A stretch of 64,000 nt of DNA from Desulfovibrio sp. (GTDB taxonomy: Bacteria > Desulfobacterota > Desulfovibrionia > Desulfovibrionales > Desulfovibrionaceae): contig NZ_JAVESS010000005.1 in assembly GCF_034006445.1 (NCBI RefSeq), forward strand, positions 1 to 64,000. The letters run 5' to 3'. Shown one piece after another: positions 18,603 to 26,460 of the stretch (positions are counted from its first letter, which is position 1; each line of letters opens with the position of its first letter). The notes beneath the pieces were generated by a model. The model did no database searches and had not been told where the DNA came from. It worked only from the letters and a program-made list of their open reading frames with translations. Both the position numbers and the translations under genes were made by a program.

Positions 18603-19526
18603 CTACAGCCCCAGATCCCGCAAAAGGTTGTCCACGGCCATATGGCCCATGCTTTCCGTGGCTCCGGCAGTGGAGGAGGAGCAGTGCGAGCCCATCACAA
18701 GGTTGTCCAGCGCATACCAGGCCGGGTCAGCCGGGGGTTCCTGCTCGAACACGTCCAGCCCCGCGCCGTAGATGCTGCCAGCCTGAAGGGCCGCCAGCAG
18801 GGCGGCTTCGTCAATAAGCCCGCCGCGAGCGGTATTGATGATGACCGCCGTTTTCTTCATGGTGGCGATGCGCCCGGCGCTGATGCAGTTGCGGGTTTCG
18901 TCCGTCAGCACCGTGTGCAGGGTGATAAAGTCCGCCTCGCGGCAGATGCGATCCACATCCGCGCGTTCAACGCCTTCGGCCTTGGCCCAGGCTTCGTCCC
19001 AGGATATGTCGTGGGCCAGAATTTTCATGCCAAAACCCTGGGCGCGTTTGACCACGCAGCGGCCAATGGCTCCGAGGCCGATGATGCCCAGGGTTTTGCC
19101 GTAAAGGTCGATGCTGGTGATCTTGCCCCAGTCTTTCTCGCGGCAGCGGCGGTCAATAAGCCCGGCCTTGCGCGCCACCATCAGCATGAGGGTCAGGGCG
19201 TAGTCGGCCACGGCGTTGCTGTTGGCCCCAACCGTGCGCGACACCGCGATGCCGCGCTGCTTGCAGGCTTCAAGGTCAATGTTGTCCAGCCCGACGCCGT
19301 ATTTGGCGATGGCCTTGAGTTCCGGCGCGGCGGCCAGCACAGAGGCGTCCATAGGGTCAACGCCCAAGATGACGCCCTGGCACGAGGCCAGTTTTTCACG
19401 CATCTGGTCGGCGGAAAGGATGCCGCCCGTGTCGTTGCGCACGACCTCAAGCCCGGCCTGCGCCAGACGGTCGAACAGTTCGGGATTGGTTTTGCCAAAA
19501 GAGCGGGGAGTAACAAGAATTTTCAC
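18603..19526 (-). CDS. D-2-hydroxyacid dehydrogenase (phosphoglycerate dehydrogenase-like)
   Basis: A 307-residue NAD-dependent D-isomer 2-hydroxyacid dehydrogenase, cytoplasmic. The nucleotide-binding loop is GIIGLGAIGRCVV (about residue 146). The catalytic arginine lies in INTARGGLIDE, the glutamate in GLDVFEQEP, and the histidine in VMGSHCSSST, which replaces the more usual PHIG-type motif. There is no C-terminal ACT domain, so if it is a SerA-type enzyme it is the short, unregulated form. It could equally act on another hydroxy acid, such as glycerate or hydroxypyruvate. The start is GTG, with GAGG eight bases upstream. It has no operon partner. Confidence 0.82.
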   Translation of the reverse strand: MKILVTPRSFGKTNPELFDRLAQAGLEVVRNDTGGILSADQMREKLASCQGVILGVDPMDASVLAAAPELKAIAKYGVGLDNIDLEACKQRGIAVSRTVGANSNAVADYALTLMLMVARKAGLIDRRCREKDWGKITSIDLYGKTLGIIGLGAIGRCVVKRAQGFGMKILAHDISWDEAWAKAEGVERADVDRICREADFITLHTVLTDETRNCISAGRIATMKKTAVIINTARGGLIDEAALLAALQAGSIYGAGLDVFEQEPPADPAWYALDNLVMGSHCSSSTAGATESMGHMAVDNLLRDLGL

Positions 19527-19656
19527 TGTGATACCTCTTGGGGGCGGAGTGGGCCGCGCAAATGGGCTGAACCCGTAAAAACATCAGGGCGGCTGGCGTA
19601 CAGGCTTACCCCAAGAGCAAAAATTGTCAACGAGCCCCCGCGCCGCCAGAACAAAT

Positions 19657-19708
19657 GCGGGCCACGGGCACGGGGCACAAAAATCCTCCCCGTGGCTCCG
19701 TGGCCCGC
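19657..19708 (-). terminator. Hairpin after the 61-residue gene
   Basis: GCGGGCCACGG and CCGTGGCCCGC flank a second inner CGGGG/CCCCG pair. It lies 22 bases beyond the stop of the minus-strand small gene. Only a weak T stretch follows. Confidence 0.55.
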
Positions 19709-19729
19709 ATGCTGGCGCGTCAGCGGCGA

Positions 19730-19915
19730 TCAGACTTCAATATTGATCTTGCCGCCAATGCCCTGAGCCGCCAAACCGGCATCCTTGCTCATGCGCATCT
19801 GCATTTCCTGCCCCTTGTTGATGCTGCCGTTGATCACAGCGGCAGACATGCTGGCCTGAAAATCCAGAGCTTCACGACTGATGGCAACACTCATGCCCAT
19901 CTGTACGTCATTCAT
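19730..19915 (-). CDS. Small conserved-looking protein, possible YjfB-type motility protein
   Basis: A 61-residue protein beginning MNDVQMGMSVAISREALDF and ending GLAAQGIGGKINIEV. It is rich in Met, Ala, Ser and Gln and has no signal peptide or membrane segment. AAGGAG is seven bases before the ATG at 19915 and a hairpin follows the stop, so it looks like a real, separately transcribed gene. The Met/Ser/Ala-rich helical pattern with a late Gly segment resembles short proteins annotated as putative motility proteins (YjfB), but the match is by impression only. No flagellar gene is near. Confidence 0.55.
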   Translation of the reverse strand: MNDVQMGMSVAISREALDFQASMSAAVINGSINKGQEMQMRMSKDAGLAAQGIGGKINIEV

Positions 19916-19987
19916 GGCATGCTCCTTTGCGGCGGGAACAAGCCCTGCCGCAACAGTCTTATCGGCGGGCTGGCGAAAAAATTTAGC

Positions 19988-20130
19988 CCGCCGCCCGCCG
20001 CGCCGCCTGCCGGGCAGCACAACGCCACCCGCCGCGCCGCCCGCCGGGCCGTGCGGTACCGCCACCGGCCGCTGAGCAGTTGAACGCCGCGCCGCCCGCC
20101 GGGCAGCACAACGCCACCCACCGCGCAGTA
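19988..20130 (+). repeat. GC-rich direct repeat upstream of cysE
   Basis: Two copies of a segment of about 45 bases (containing GCCGGGCAGCACAACGCCAC) begin near 19993 and 20085, separated by GC-rich sequence of similar composition. The pair lies between the divergent small gene and cysE. Confidence 0.75.
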
Positions 20131-20194
20131 TGGCAACGGTGTTGCTTGAGCATGCCGTTCAGTATACAAGGAAAGAAAAACACAGGATACTGCT

Positions 20195-21106
20195 ATGAGT
20201 GAAATGCGTGACCTCAAGGCTACGACCATGCCTCTGCTGGATAGCGTGGTTGAGCGCCTTTGCCACCCCTCCTCACTGGACGCGGTGTGGCATCGTCCGG
20301 CTCAGGGCGCGGCCATGCCTTCGCTGAAGGACCTTACCGAAATTATGGAACGCCTGCGGGCGGCCATTTTTCCGGGGTATTTCGGTTCCGCGAGGGTATG
20401 GCGCGAGTCCATGCGCTACCACCTTTCGGCCAATCTCGATACCATTTACCGCATGTTGTGCGAACAGATAGTGCGCGGGTTCTGCTTTGGCTGTGCGGGG
20501 GAGAATAATCCCTGTACGTCCTGCGAGTCGGATGGCGAAAAAGCCGCCGGAGCCTTTATGGATCGCCTGCCGGAGATTCGCCGCCTGCTGGCCAGTGACG
20601 CCAAGGCCGCCTATGAGGGCGACCCTGCCGCCACAAGCCCCGGCGAGACCATTTTTTGCTATCCGTCCATGCAGGCCATGCTGCACCACCGCATCGCCCA
20701 CGAGTTGTATAACCTCAAGGTTCCGGTGATTCCGCGCATCATTTCAGAAATGTCGCACTCGGCAACGGGCATTGATCTGCACCCCGGCGCGAGCATTGGC
20801 GAGGAATTCTTCATCGACCACGGCACGGGCGTGGTCATTGGCGAAACCTGCATTATCGGGCGCAACTGCCGTCTGTATCAGGGCGTTACCCTGGGGGCTT
20901 TGTCCTTTCCCAAAAATGCGGACGGCACCCTGACCAAGGGCATACCGAGGCACCCCATACTCTGCGATAACGTCACAGTGTATGCCGGGGCCACCATTCT
21001 TGGACGCGTGACCATAGGCAAGGGCGCTGTCATTGGCGGCAATGTGTGGATCACCCAGGATGTGCCCGAAGGCGCGCGCATTCTGCAGGAACGGCCGCGT
21101 GCCTGA
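20195..21106 (+). CDS. cysE: Serine O-acetyltransferase
   Basis: Makes O-acetylserine from serine and acetyl-CoA, the first step of cysteine synthesis, in the cytoplasm. The 303-residue protein has the helical N-terminal region typical of the EpsC/CysE group. It is followed by a left-handed beta-helix of hexapeptide repeats: GIDLHPGASIGEEFFIDHG, VVIGETCIIGRNCRLYQGV and TILGRVTIGKGAVIGGN. The catalytic histidine region HPGASIG and DHGTG is intact. A Cys-rich insertion around residues 92-107 (FCFGCAGENNPC) is seen in this long form. AGGA lies eight bases before the ATG. The end overlaps the start of a lipoprotein gene by eight bases, so the two are probably translated together. Confidence 0.92.
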   Translation: MSEMRDLKATTMPLLDSVVERLCHPSSLDAVWHRPAQGAAMPSLKDLTEIMERLRAAIFPGYFGSARVWRESMRYHLSANLDTIYRMLCEQIVRGFCFGCAGENNPCTSCESDGEKAAGAFMDRLPEIRRLLASDAKAAYEGDPAATSPGETIFCYPSMQAMLHHRIAHELYNLKVPVIPRIISEMSHSATGIDLHPGASIGEEFFIDHGTGVVIGETCIIGRNCRLYQGVTLGALSFPKNADGTLTKGIPRHPILCDNVTVYAGATILGRVTIGKGAVIGGNVWITQDVPEGARILQERPRA

Positions 21107-21266
21107 TACGGATTTGCGGCGGCCTGCCCGCCGGTTTTTGCTGCGCCTTTTGCCGGTGCCCCTGCTGCTGGCCCTGCTGGCATCCCTGCTGCTTTGCGGC
21201 TGCGGACAGGGCGTGCGCGTGCAGCCCAAGGGGCAGGTGCAGACGAGCATAGGCGTGGGCCGTTAG
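21099..21266 (+). CDS. Mini-lipoprotein overlapping cysE
   Basis: A 55-residue protein with an Arg-rich start (LRRPARRFLLR), a hydrophobic stretch and a lipobox-like LLLCGCGQ. The mature part would be only about 20 residues (QGVRVQPKGQVQTS plus a short end). GTG at 21099 has AGGA eight bases upstream and overlaps the cysE stop, which argues for coupled translation. The -3 to -1 residues Leu-Cys-Gly are acceptable but not ideal for signal peptidase II. The TAG stop is the first part of family A copy A2, so the C-terminus may have been set by that insertion. Function unknown. Confidence 0.6.
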   Translation: MPDTDLRRPARRFLLRLLPVPLLLALLASLLLCGCGQGVRVQPKGQVQTSIGVGR

Positions 21267-21394
21267 GGAAATACTGATTTATTCGCGTTTGGCGTTGTTG
21301 CTTCGCCTTTTTTGAGCGGGGGCAGGACGGAAGAGTCCAGCCCCCACTCAAAAAGGCTCGCGCCTGGCCAAACACGAAAACTCAGCATTTCCAG
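21264..21394 (-). repeat. Family A palindromic element, copy A2 (divergent)
   Basis: Begins TTAGGGAAATACTGAT (one base before 21264 included), in which TAG is the stop codon of the mini-lipoprotein. GCGTTTGGC, GGACGGAAGAGTCC and GGCCAAACACG are recognisable. The poly-T/poly-A arms are shortened and changed compared with other copies. Confidence 0.75.
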
Positions 21395-21452
21395 GTATTG
21401 CTTGCAAGATTATAAGAGCCATTTAATCAGTTTTTTCCAAAATACTTCCACA

Positions 21453-21492
21453 ACTCCCCGGCAGCTTAGGGCAGCCGGGGAGTCTTCGTTTT
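21453..21492 (+). terminator. Intrinsic terminator after cysE operon
   Basis: ACTCCCCGGC pairs with GCCGGGGAGT and is followed by CTTCGTTTTTT on the plus strand. It lies 190 bases after the mini-lipoprotein stop, with family A copy A2 in between. Confidence 0.85.
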
Positions 21493-21494
21493 TT

Positions 21495-21602
21495 CAGGCA
21501 AGGCGCGATCTTTTTTCAAGCAGGAGCGGACTCTTCCGTCCTCGACTGTTTCAAAAAAGGTGAAGCAAGTCCGCCAAACGGAATGACTGCGCGTTTCCAA
21601 AA
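21495..21602 (+). repeat. Family A element, copy A3 (left end missing)
   Basis: Starts at GGCAAGGCGCGATC and continues through GGACTCTTCCGTCCTCG, GTGAAGCAAGTCCGCCAAACGG to GCGCGTTTCC. The outer left third is absent; the left edge coincides with the T-run of the preceding terminator. Confidence 0.85.
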
Positions 21603-21898
21603 GTCTGTGGACATGACGGGCCGTCTGTGGCATGCTGCCGCCTTCATTACGCAGGCGGAAACATGCCTGCACATTCGTTTCATATCCATACAGTTTGTTG
21701 TATTCCTTTGCTCCTGCCCCGTCTCTTGTGCTTGCTGCCTGAATCGCAAAGGCAGCGCCACGCCATTGAAGACGGCGCATCCTGCGGGCGGCATTTGGTT
21801 TTTTGGGTTTTTTTCTGGGGCGGGCAGTAAAGCGTTTACGTGGTGAATGCTCTCATGTCCGAGCCCCGTCTGGCGTCGCACAGCAAGGAGGAAACGCC

Positions 21899-23209
21899 AT
21901 GAGTGTGCTGGAAAAACTGTTCAATCCCGCCGCGCGAGGCAGTACGGTCAAAAGGGAAATGCTGGCCGGTCTCACCAGCTTCATGGCCATGTGCTACCTC
22001 ATATTTGTGGTGCCCGGCATGCTGGCCGACGCGGGCATGCCCAAGGACTCCGCCGTGGCGTCCACCATCTGGGTGACCATTCTCGCGACCCTTGTCATGG
22101 GCGTTTGGGCCAAGTTTCCCGTGGGCGTCGCTCCGGGGCTGGGCATCACGGCCTTTTTCGCCTACTACGTTTGCGGCCCTGCGGGTTATTCCTGGCAGAC
22201 GGGCCTCGGAGCCGTGTTCATATCGGGCATAGTTTTTCTGCTGCTCACCGTCACGCGCATCCGCCAGCTCATCATCAATGCCGTGCCTATGGATCTCAAG
22301 TTCGCCATCGTGGTGGGCATTGGGGCCTTCATTGCCTTTATCGGCATGAAAAGCTGCGGCATCATCGCGGCAGACCCGGCCACCTTCGTGACCCTGGGCA
22401 ACCTTGGCAATCCCAAGACCCTGCTTTCCGTGATGGGCATTTTTCTTATCGGCGGCCTGATGTCGCTGCGCGTGCGCGGGGCCATGATCATCGGCATTCT
22501 GGCCATCACCGTGGCGGGCATCGTCCTTGGCGTGTCGCCCCTGCCGCAGGGGCAGATTTTTTCCGCCAGCCTGCCCATGCCCACCGAGACCTTCCTGCAG
22601 ATGGATATCAAGGGCGCGCTGCACCACGGGCTTGTTTCCATCATCTTTACCCTGACCATGGTGGATCTTTTCGACAACATGGGCGTGCTTATCGGCCTCT
22701 CGCAGAAGGCGGGCTTCATTCGTGAAGATGGCCACATCGAGAACCTGGACAAAGCCCTTATCACCGACTCTATGGCTACCATGGCCAGCGCCGTCATGGG
22801 CGCGACCACCGCCACCAGCTACCTTGAAAGCGCGGCGGGCGTGGCCGAGGGTGGACGCACTGGCCTCACGGCCGTCACCATTGCCGCTCTGTTCTTTCTG
22901 GCGCTCTTTTTCTCCCCCCTGGTGGGCATGGTGCCCGCCTACGCCACAGCGCCCGTGCTCATCATCGTGGGCGCCATGATGATGCAGGAAGTGGGGCGCA
23001 TCAGCTTCAAGGACTTTACCGTGGCCCTGCCCGCCTTTTTGACCATCATCAGCATGCCCCTGACCTTCAACATCGCCACGGGCTTCGGCTTCGGCTTTGT
23101 GAGCTGGGTGGGCATCAAGGCCCTGGCCGGGCGCTTCAAGGATCTCAACTTTGTCATGGTCTGCATCGCTGTGTGCTTTGTGATCAACTTTGCCCTGCGC
23201 CTGCCGTAG
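21899..23209 (+). CDS. AzgA-type purine permease
   Basis: A 436-residue inner-membrane permease of the NCS2/AzgA group, which imports adenine, hypoxanthine or guanine with protons. About twelve hydrophobic segments are visible. Family motifs include the N-terminal REMLAGLTSFMAMCYLIFVV, PVGVAPGLGITAFFAYY, the central FTLTMVDLFDNMGVLIG and ATTATSYLESAAGVAEGGRTG. The start at 21899 has AAGGAGG seven bases upstream. There is no neighbouring purine gene, so the exact base is not known. The TAG stop is the first three bases of family C copy C2. Confidence 0.88.
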   Translation: MSVLEKLFNPAARGSTVKREMLAGLTSFMAMCYLIFVVPGMLADAGMPKDSAVASTIWVTILATLVMGVWAKFPVGVAPGLGITAFFAYYVCGPAGYSWQTGLGAVFISGIVFLLLTVTRIRQLIINAVPMDLKFAIVVGIGAFIAFIGMKSCGIIAADPATFVTLGNLGNPKTLLSVMGIFLIGGLMSLRVRGAMIIGILAITVAGIVLGVSPLPQGQIFSASLPMPTETFLQMDIKGALHHGLVSIIFTLTMVDLFDNMGVLIGLSQKAGFIREDGHIENLDKALITDSMATMASAVMGATTATSYLESAAGVAEGGRTGLTAVTIAALFFLALFFSPLVGMVPAYATAPVLIIVGAMMMQEVGRISFKDFTVALPAFLTIISMPLTFNIATGFGFGFVSWVGIKALAGRFKDLNFVMVCIAVCFVINFALRLP

Positions 23210-23356
23210 ACAGTGTCGTCACGAGCGCCTTTTCAGGCATCTCTTCGTCGAACTTCGCCTTTTATTCCGGTCGAGTACCATCAGAGTACACTCCCTGCAT
23301 AAAAAGCTGGTTCTCCTTGATATGACTGAAAATTCATCTCGTGACTACACTGTCTA
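23207..23356 (+). repeat. Family C element, copy C2
   Basis: Starts TAGACAGTGTCGTCACGAG, the TAG being the stop codon of the purine permease. Ends with the inverted copy CTCGTGACTACACTGTCTA. The interior follows copy C1 almost base for base (CTTCGCCTTTTATTCCGG, GAGTACACTCCCTGCAT). Confidence 0.9.
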
Positions 23357-23483
23357 GAGCATTTAACACTTGAAATGCTCGCGTACGGCAGGCAAAAGCC
23401 CGCCTGCTCGCATTTCGTGGCAAGGATTTTTCAGAAAAATCCTTGCAGAGCATTTAACTCATTTCATTCGTAAACTGCTCCAG
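23357..23483 (+). repeat. Family D hairpin string, copy D1
   Basis: Three small hairpins in a row: GAGCATTT..AAATGCTC, GCAGGC..GCCTGC, and CAAGGATTTTT/AAAAATCCTTG, ending with CATTCGTAAACTGCTCCAG. Copies lie at 37273-37390 and, inverted, at 60731-60846. Confidence 0.85.
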
Positions 23484-23508
23484 GCTTGAGCGACCAGCGC
23501 ATATATCA

Positions 23509-23650
23509 GGGAAACGCTGATGTATTCCGTTTGGCGGACTTGCTTCACTTATTTTGAAACAGTCGAGGACGGAAGAGTCCACTCCTGCTTGAAAAAAGAT
23601 CGCGCCTTGCCAAAGGAAATACCAGCGCGTTTCCCGGAGGCTCTTTAATA
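23509..23650 (-). repeat. Family A palindromic element, copy A4
   Basis: Runs from GGGAAACGCTGATG through CCGTTTGGCGGAC, GAGGACGGAAGAGTCCACTC and TTGCCAAAGG to GCGCGTTTCC and GGCTCTTTAATAGG. It lies downstream of the purine permease in the same orientation as the copies touching stop codons. Confidence 0.9.
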
Positions 23651-23681
23651 GGTGCTTCCTTGGCGTCCAGCCCATATGTTC

Positions 23682-23713
23682 AAGACCCCGGATACTCCGG
23701 GGTCTTGTTTTTT
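23682..23713 (+). terminator. Intrinsic terminator before lepB
   Basis: AAGACCCCGGA pairs with TCCGGGGTCTT around TAC and is followed by GTTTTTT. It lies 473 bases after the purine permease stop; copies C2, D1 and A4 fill most of that distance, so it may be the original permease terminator pushed away by them. Confidence 0.88.
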
Positions 23714-23853
23714 GAGCGGGTGGGCGTAATGAATATATATTCCAGAGTAAGTTCAGTTTGACCCCGCCTTGCCTTTGGGCGCGCATAAGTGCATACTTTG
23801 CAGCCTGCATATAATTGGGCCTAAGAGCCAAAAAGAATAAGGAACAGCACCCT

Positions 23854-24474
23854 ATGACCACGCTTTTGAGATCTGCGCCTCCCAAAAAGCCCCTGTGGCG
23901 CGAATATGGCGAAGCCCTTTTAGTGGCCTTGCTGCTTGCTCTCGTAATCCGTACATTTGTCGTGCAAGCATTTAAAATACCTTCAGAATCCATGCTACAA
24001 ACCCTGCTTGTGGGCGATCATCTGCTGGCCAGCAAATTTTCCTATGGCGTCAAGGTGCCCTTTACCAATTACTACGTCTACAAGGGCAGTGATCCACAGC
24101 GTGGCGAGATCATCATTTTTGAATACCCCAACGACCCCAGCGTGGACTACATCAAGCGCATTGTGGGCGTTCCCGGCGATATTATCGAGGTGCGCAACAA
24201 GCAGCTGTATCGCAACGGCGAGGCCGTCAAGGAAAGCTATATCCGCTTTACCCAGCCCGACCGCATAGAGCCGGTGCGCGACAATTTCGGCCCGGTGACG
24301 GTGCCCGAAGGCAAGTATTTCGTCATGGGCGACAACCGCGACAATTCGCTGGATTCGCGCTTCTGGGGTTTTGTGGGCCGCAGCGCCATCCGCGCCAAGG
24401 CCTGGCGCATCTACTGGTCGTGGGGCGGGCTTGGCGACATGCGCTGGGACCGTATGGGCAAAAAGGTGGAATAG
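23854..24474 (+). CDS. lepB: Signal peptidase I
   Basis: Inner-membrane protease that removes signal peptides from exported proteins on the periplasmic side. The 206-residue protein has one N-terminal membrane segment (about residues 20-38), the catalytic serine in KIPSESM (Ser46) and the general base lysine in DYIKRIVGVPGD (Lys101). Box E, MGDNRDNSLDSRFWG, is intact. The length suits the short form with a single anchor. ATG 23854 has AAGGA ten bases upstream and a TATAAT-like sequence at 23810. The ComM-like gene follows 79 bases later on the same strand. Confidence 0.94.
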   Translation: MTTLLRSAPPKKPLWREYGEALLVALLLALVIRTFVVQAFKIPSESMLQTLLVGDHLLASKFSYGVKVPFTNYYVYKGSDPQRGEIIIFEYPNDPSVDYIKRIVGVPGDIIEVRNKQLYRNGEAVKESYIRFTQPDRIEPVRDNFGPVTVPEGKYFVMGDNRDNSLDSRFWGFVGRSAIRAKAWRIYWSWGGLGDMRWDRMGKKVE

Positions 24475-24553
24475 ATTTTTCAAGGTGTAGCCCCGGCGTT
24501 CGCGCGAGCGGACGCCCACCGCTACGGCGGTTGAAGCCTTGCAAGGAGGCCCG

Positions 24554-26077
24554 GTGGTAGTCCGGCTGAACAGCGGCGGCGTGGAAGGCGTGGACGCCTA
24601 TCCCGTGGAACTGGAAGTGGACTTCGTGCGCCAGGGCCTGCCGGGTTTCACCATGGTGGGCCTGGCCGAAACGGCCGTGCGCGAGGCCAAGGACAGGGTG
24701 TTCGCGGCTCTGAGGGCTGCCGATTTCAAGTTGCCGCCAGCGCGAATCACCGTCAATCTGGCTCCGGCCTGGCGCCGCAAGAGCGGGGCCAGCTATGACC
24801 TTCCTCTTGCCATTGGCCTGCTGGCCGCCTCTGGCGCCATTCCCGCCGAAAATCTGCAACAGTTTTTCATGGCCGGGGAGCTTTCCCTGAGCGGCGAACT
24901 GCGCCCGGTGAGCGGCGTTCTGCCGCTGGCCCTGCTGGCCCGCCAGCGCGGGGCTGCGGGCATTATCGTGCCGCCGGGCAATGGGGCAGAAGCCGCCGTT
25001 GTACGCGGCCTTTGCGTCTATACTCCCCGTAATATCGCGCAGTGCGCGGCCTTTCTGGCCGGAAGGGAGCCTCTTGAGCCCCTGTCGGAGCCGGAAATGG
25101 ACGATCTGCCGCCCTTGGGCCACAGCCTTGATTTTGCCGAAGTCAAAGGGCAGGAGGCCGCCAAGCGCGCGCTGGAAATAGCTGCGGCTGGCGGGCACAA
25201 CGTCTTGCTGCTCGGCCCTCCCGGCAGCGGCAAGACCATGCTTGCGCAGCGCCTGCCCACCATTCTGCCGCCCCTGGACTTCGAGGAGTCGCTCGAAGTC
25301 ACCAAGATCTACAGCGTGGCCGGCAAGCTGACCGACCATCAGGGGCTGGTGCGCCAGAGGCCGTTTCGCGCGCCGCACCATACCATTTCGGACGTGGCCC
25401 TGGTGGGCGGGGGAACCTACCCGCGCCCCGGCGAGGTCAGCCTTGCCCACAGGGGCGTGCTTTTTCTTGATGAACTGCCGGAATTTCAGAAGAGCGCGCT
25501 GGAATCGCTGCGCCAGCCGCTGGAAGGCGGCGTTGTTCACATTGCCAGATCCGCGCACAGCGTGATTTTTCCCGCTGCCTGCATGCTGGTGGCGGCCATG
25601 AATCCCTGTCCCTGCGGGTATCACGGCGATCCCACGCATGAGTGCAGTTGCCGCCCCGACCAGCGTGCCCGCTATCAGGCGCGCGTGTCCGGCCCCATGC
25701 TGGATCGCATTGACGTGCATGTGGAAGTTCCCGCCGTGCCTTATGCGGATCTGCGTCAGGGCCGCGCCGGAGAAGGCTCGGCCGCCATGCGTGAAAGGGT
25801 GCTCGCGGCCCGCTCGGTGCAGCGGCAGCGCTATGGCGCTGACGGCCCGCACTGCAACGCTGAGCTTTCAGGCGCGTTGCTGGACGAGCATTGCGCGCTC
25901 GACGCCGCTGGTCATGATTTGATGGAAGCGGCCGTGAACCGCCTTGCCCTGTCGGCCCGCGCCTGCGCGCGGGTGCTGCGCATGGCCCGCACCATTGCGG
26001 ATATGGAGGGACGGCAGCGCATAGACACCACCCATCTGGCCGAGGCTGTTTCCCTGCGGGTTCTGGACAGGGGCTAG
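24554..26077 (+). CDS. comM: YifB/ComM family Mg-chelatase-like AAA+ ATPase
   Basis: A 507-residue cytoplasmic ATPase of the ComM/YifB family; in naturally competent bacteria ComM is a helicase that promotes branch migration during recombination of incoming DNA. The N-terminal Lon-protease-like fold starts at VEGVDAYPVELEVDFV and continues with VREAKDRVFAALRA. The AAA+ core has Walker A GPPGSGKTML, the VRQRPFRAPHHTISD segment, Walker B VLFLDELPEF, and a CxCGYHGDPTHECSC cluster of cysteines. GTG 24554 follows AAGGAGG by four bases; a TTG at 24539 would put the ribosome binding site inside the gene. A strong terminator follows. Confidence 0.88.
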   Translation: MVVRLNSGGVEGVDAYPVELEVDFVRQGLPGFTMVGLAETAVREAKDRVFAALRAADFKLPPARITVNLAPAWRRKSGASYDLPLAIGLLAASGAIPAENLQQFFMAGELSLSGELRPVSGVLPLALLARQRGAAGIIVPPGNGAEAAVVRGLCVYTPRNIAQCAAFLAGREPLEPLSEPEMDDLPPLGHSLDFAEVKGQEAAKRALEIAAAGGHNVLLLGPPGSGKTMLAQRLPTILPPLDFEESLEVTKIYSVAGKLTDHQGLVRQRPFRAPHHTISDVALVGGGTYPRPGEVSLAHRGVLFLDELPEFQKSALESLRQPLEGGVVHIARSAHSVIFPAACMLVAAMNPCPCGYHGDPTHECSCRPDQRARYQARVSGPMLDRIDVHVEVPAVPYADLRQGRAGEGSAAMRERVLAARSVQRQRYGADGPHCNAELSGALLDEHCALDAAGHDLMEAAVNRLALSARACARVLRMARTIADMEGRQRIDTTHLAEAVSLRVLDRG

Positions 26078-26099
26078 CCTGCTCCTTGAATGTCACGCC

Positions 26100-26170
26100 A
26101 AACGGCCCTTTGCATCCTGGCAGAATGATTTCTGCTCTGCCGGATTGCAAAGGGCCGTTTTTCTGTTTTT
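26100..26170 (+). terminator. Strong intrinsic terminator after comM
   Basis: AAACGGCCCTTTGCA and TGCAAAGGGCCGTTT enclose an inner GGCAGA/TCTGCC pair. TTCTGTTTTT follows on the plus strand. It lies 23 bases after the stop codon. Confidence 0.92.
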
Positions 26171-26222
26171 ACACAAAATTCGTAGTCGCGACAGCCGTCA
26201 GCACACTAACGAACAATAAAGA

Positions 26223-26281
26223 TTTTAGGGGGTGGGGGCGTGGGGGGGCCCTTTTGCAAAAGGGTCTCTCCCCCACAAAAT
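26223..26281 (-). repeat. Family B hairpin/G-tract repeat, copy B2
   Basis: TTTTAGGGGGTGGGGGCGTG, a run of seven G, then CCCTTTTGCAAAAGGG and CTCCCCCACAAAA. The stem is slightly shortened. Read on the minus strand it lies downstream of dacA, separated from it by family A copy A5. Confidence 0.88.
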
Positions 26282-26283
26282 AG

Positions 26284-26442
26284 TTAAGGAAACGCTGATT
26301 TATTCCGTTTGGCGGACTTGCTTCACTTTTTTTGAAACAGTCGAGGACGGAAGAGTCCACTCCTGCTTCAAAAAAAGATCGCGCCTTGCCAAACAAAATA
26401 ACTGCGCGTTTCCAGAAGGCTCTTTAATGCGTGCTTTCTTAA
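26284..26442 (-). repeat. Family A palindromic element, copy A5 (complete)
   Basis: One of the fullest copies: TTAAGGAAACGCTGAT at the left end, GTTTGGCGGACTTGC, TTTTTTTGAA, core GAGGACGGAAGAGTCC, TTCAAAAAAA, TTGCCAAAC, GCGCGTTTCC and the right end GCTCTTTAATGCGTGC, TTTCTTAA. Both ends finish in TTAA. Confidence 0.92.
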
Positions 26443-26460
26443 ATATGACCAGGCCGTGCG

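Larger units (their letters stand above)
21267..21898. other. Repeat-rich region upstream of the purine permease
   Basis: About 630 bases without a gene: family A copy A2, a terminator, a truncated family A copy A3, then about 300 bases of leader. I looked for a purine riboswitch in the leader and did not recognise one. Confidence 0.6.

Noticed and set aside
21603..21898. Purine riboswitch before the purine permease
   Set aside because: I did not find the conserved three-stem layout or its loop sequences; only repeat remnants and unstructured leader were seen. A covariance search would settle it.
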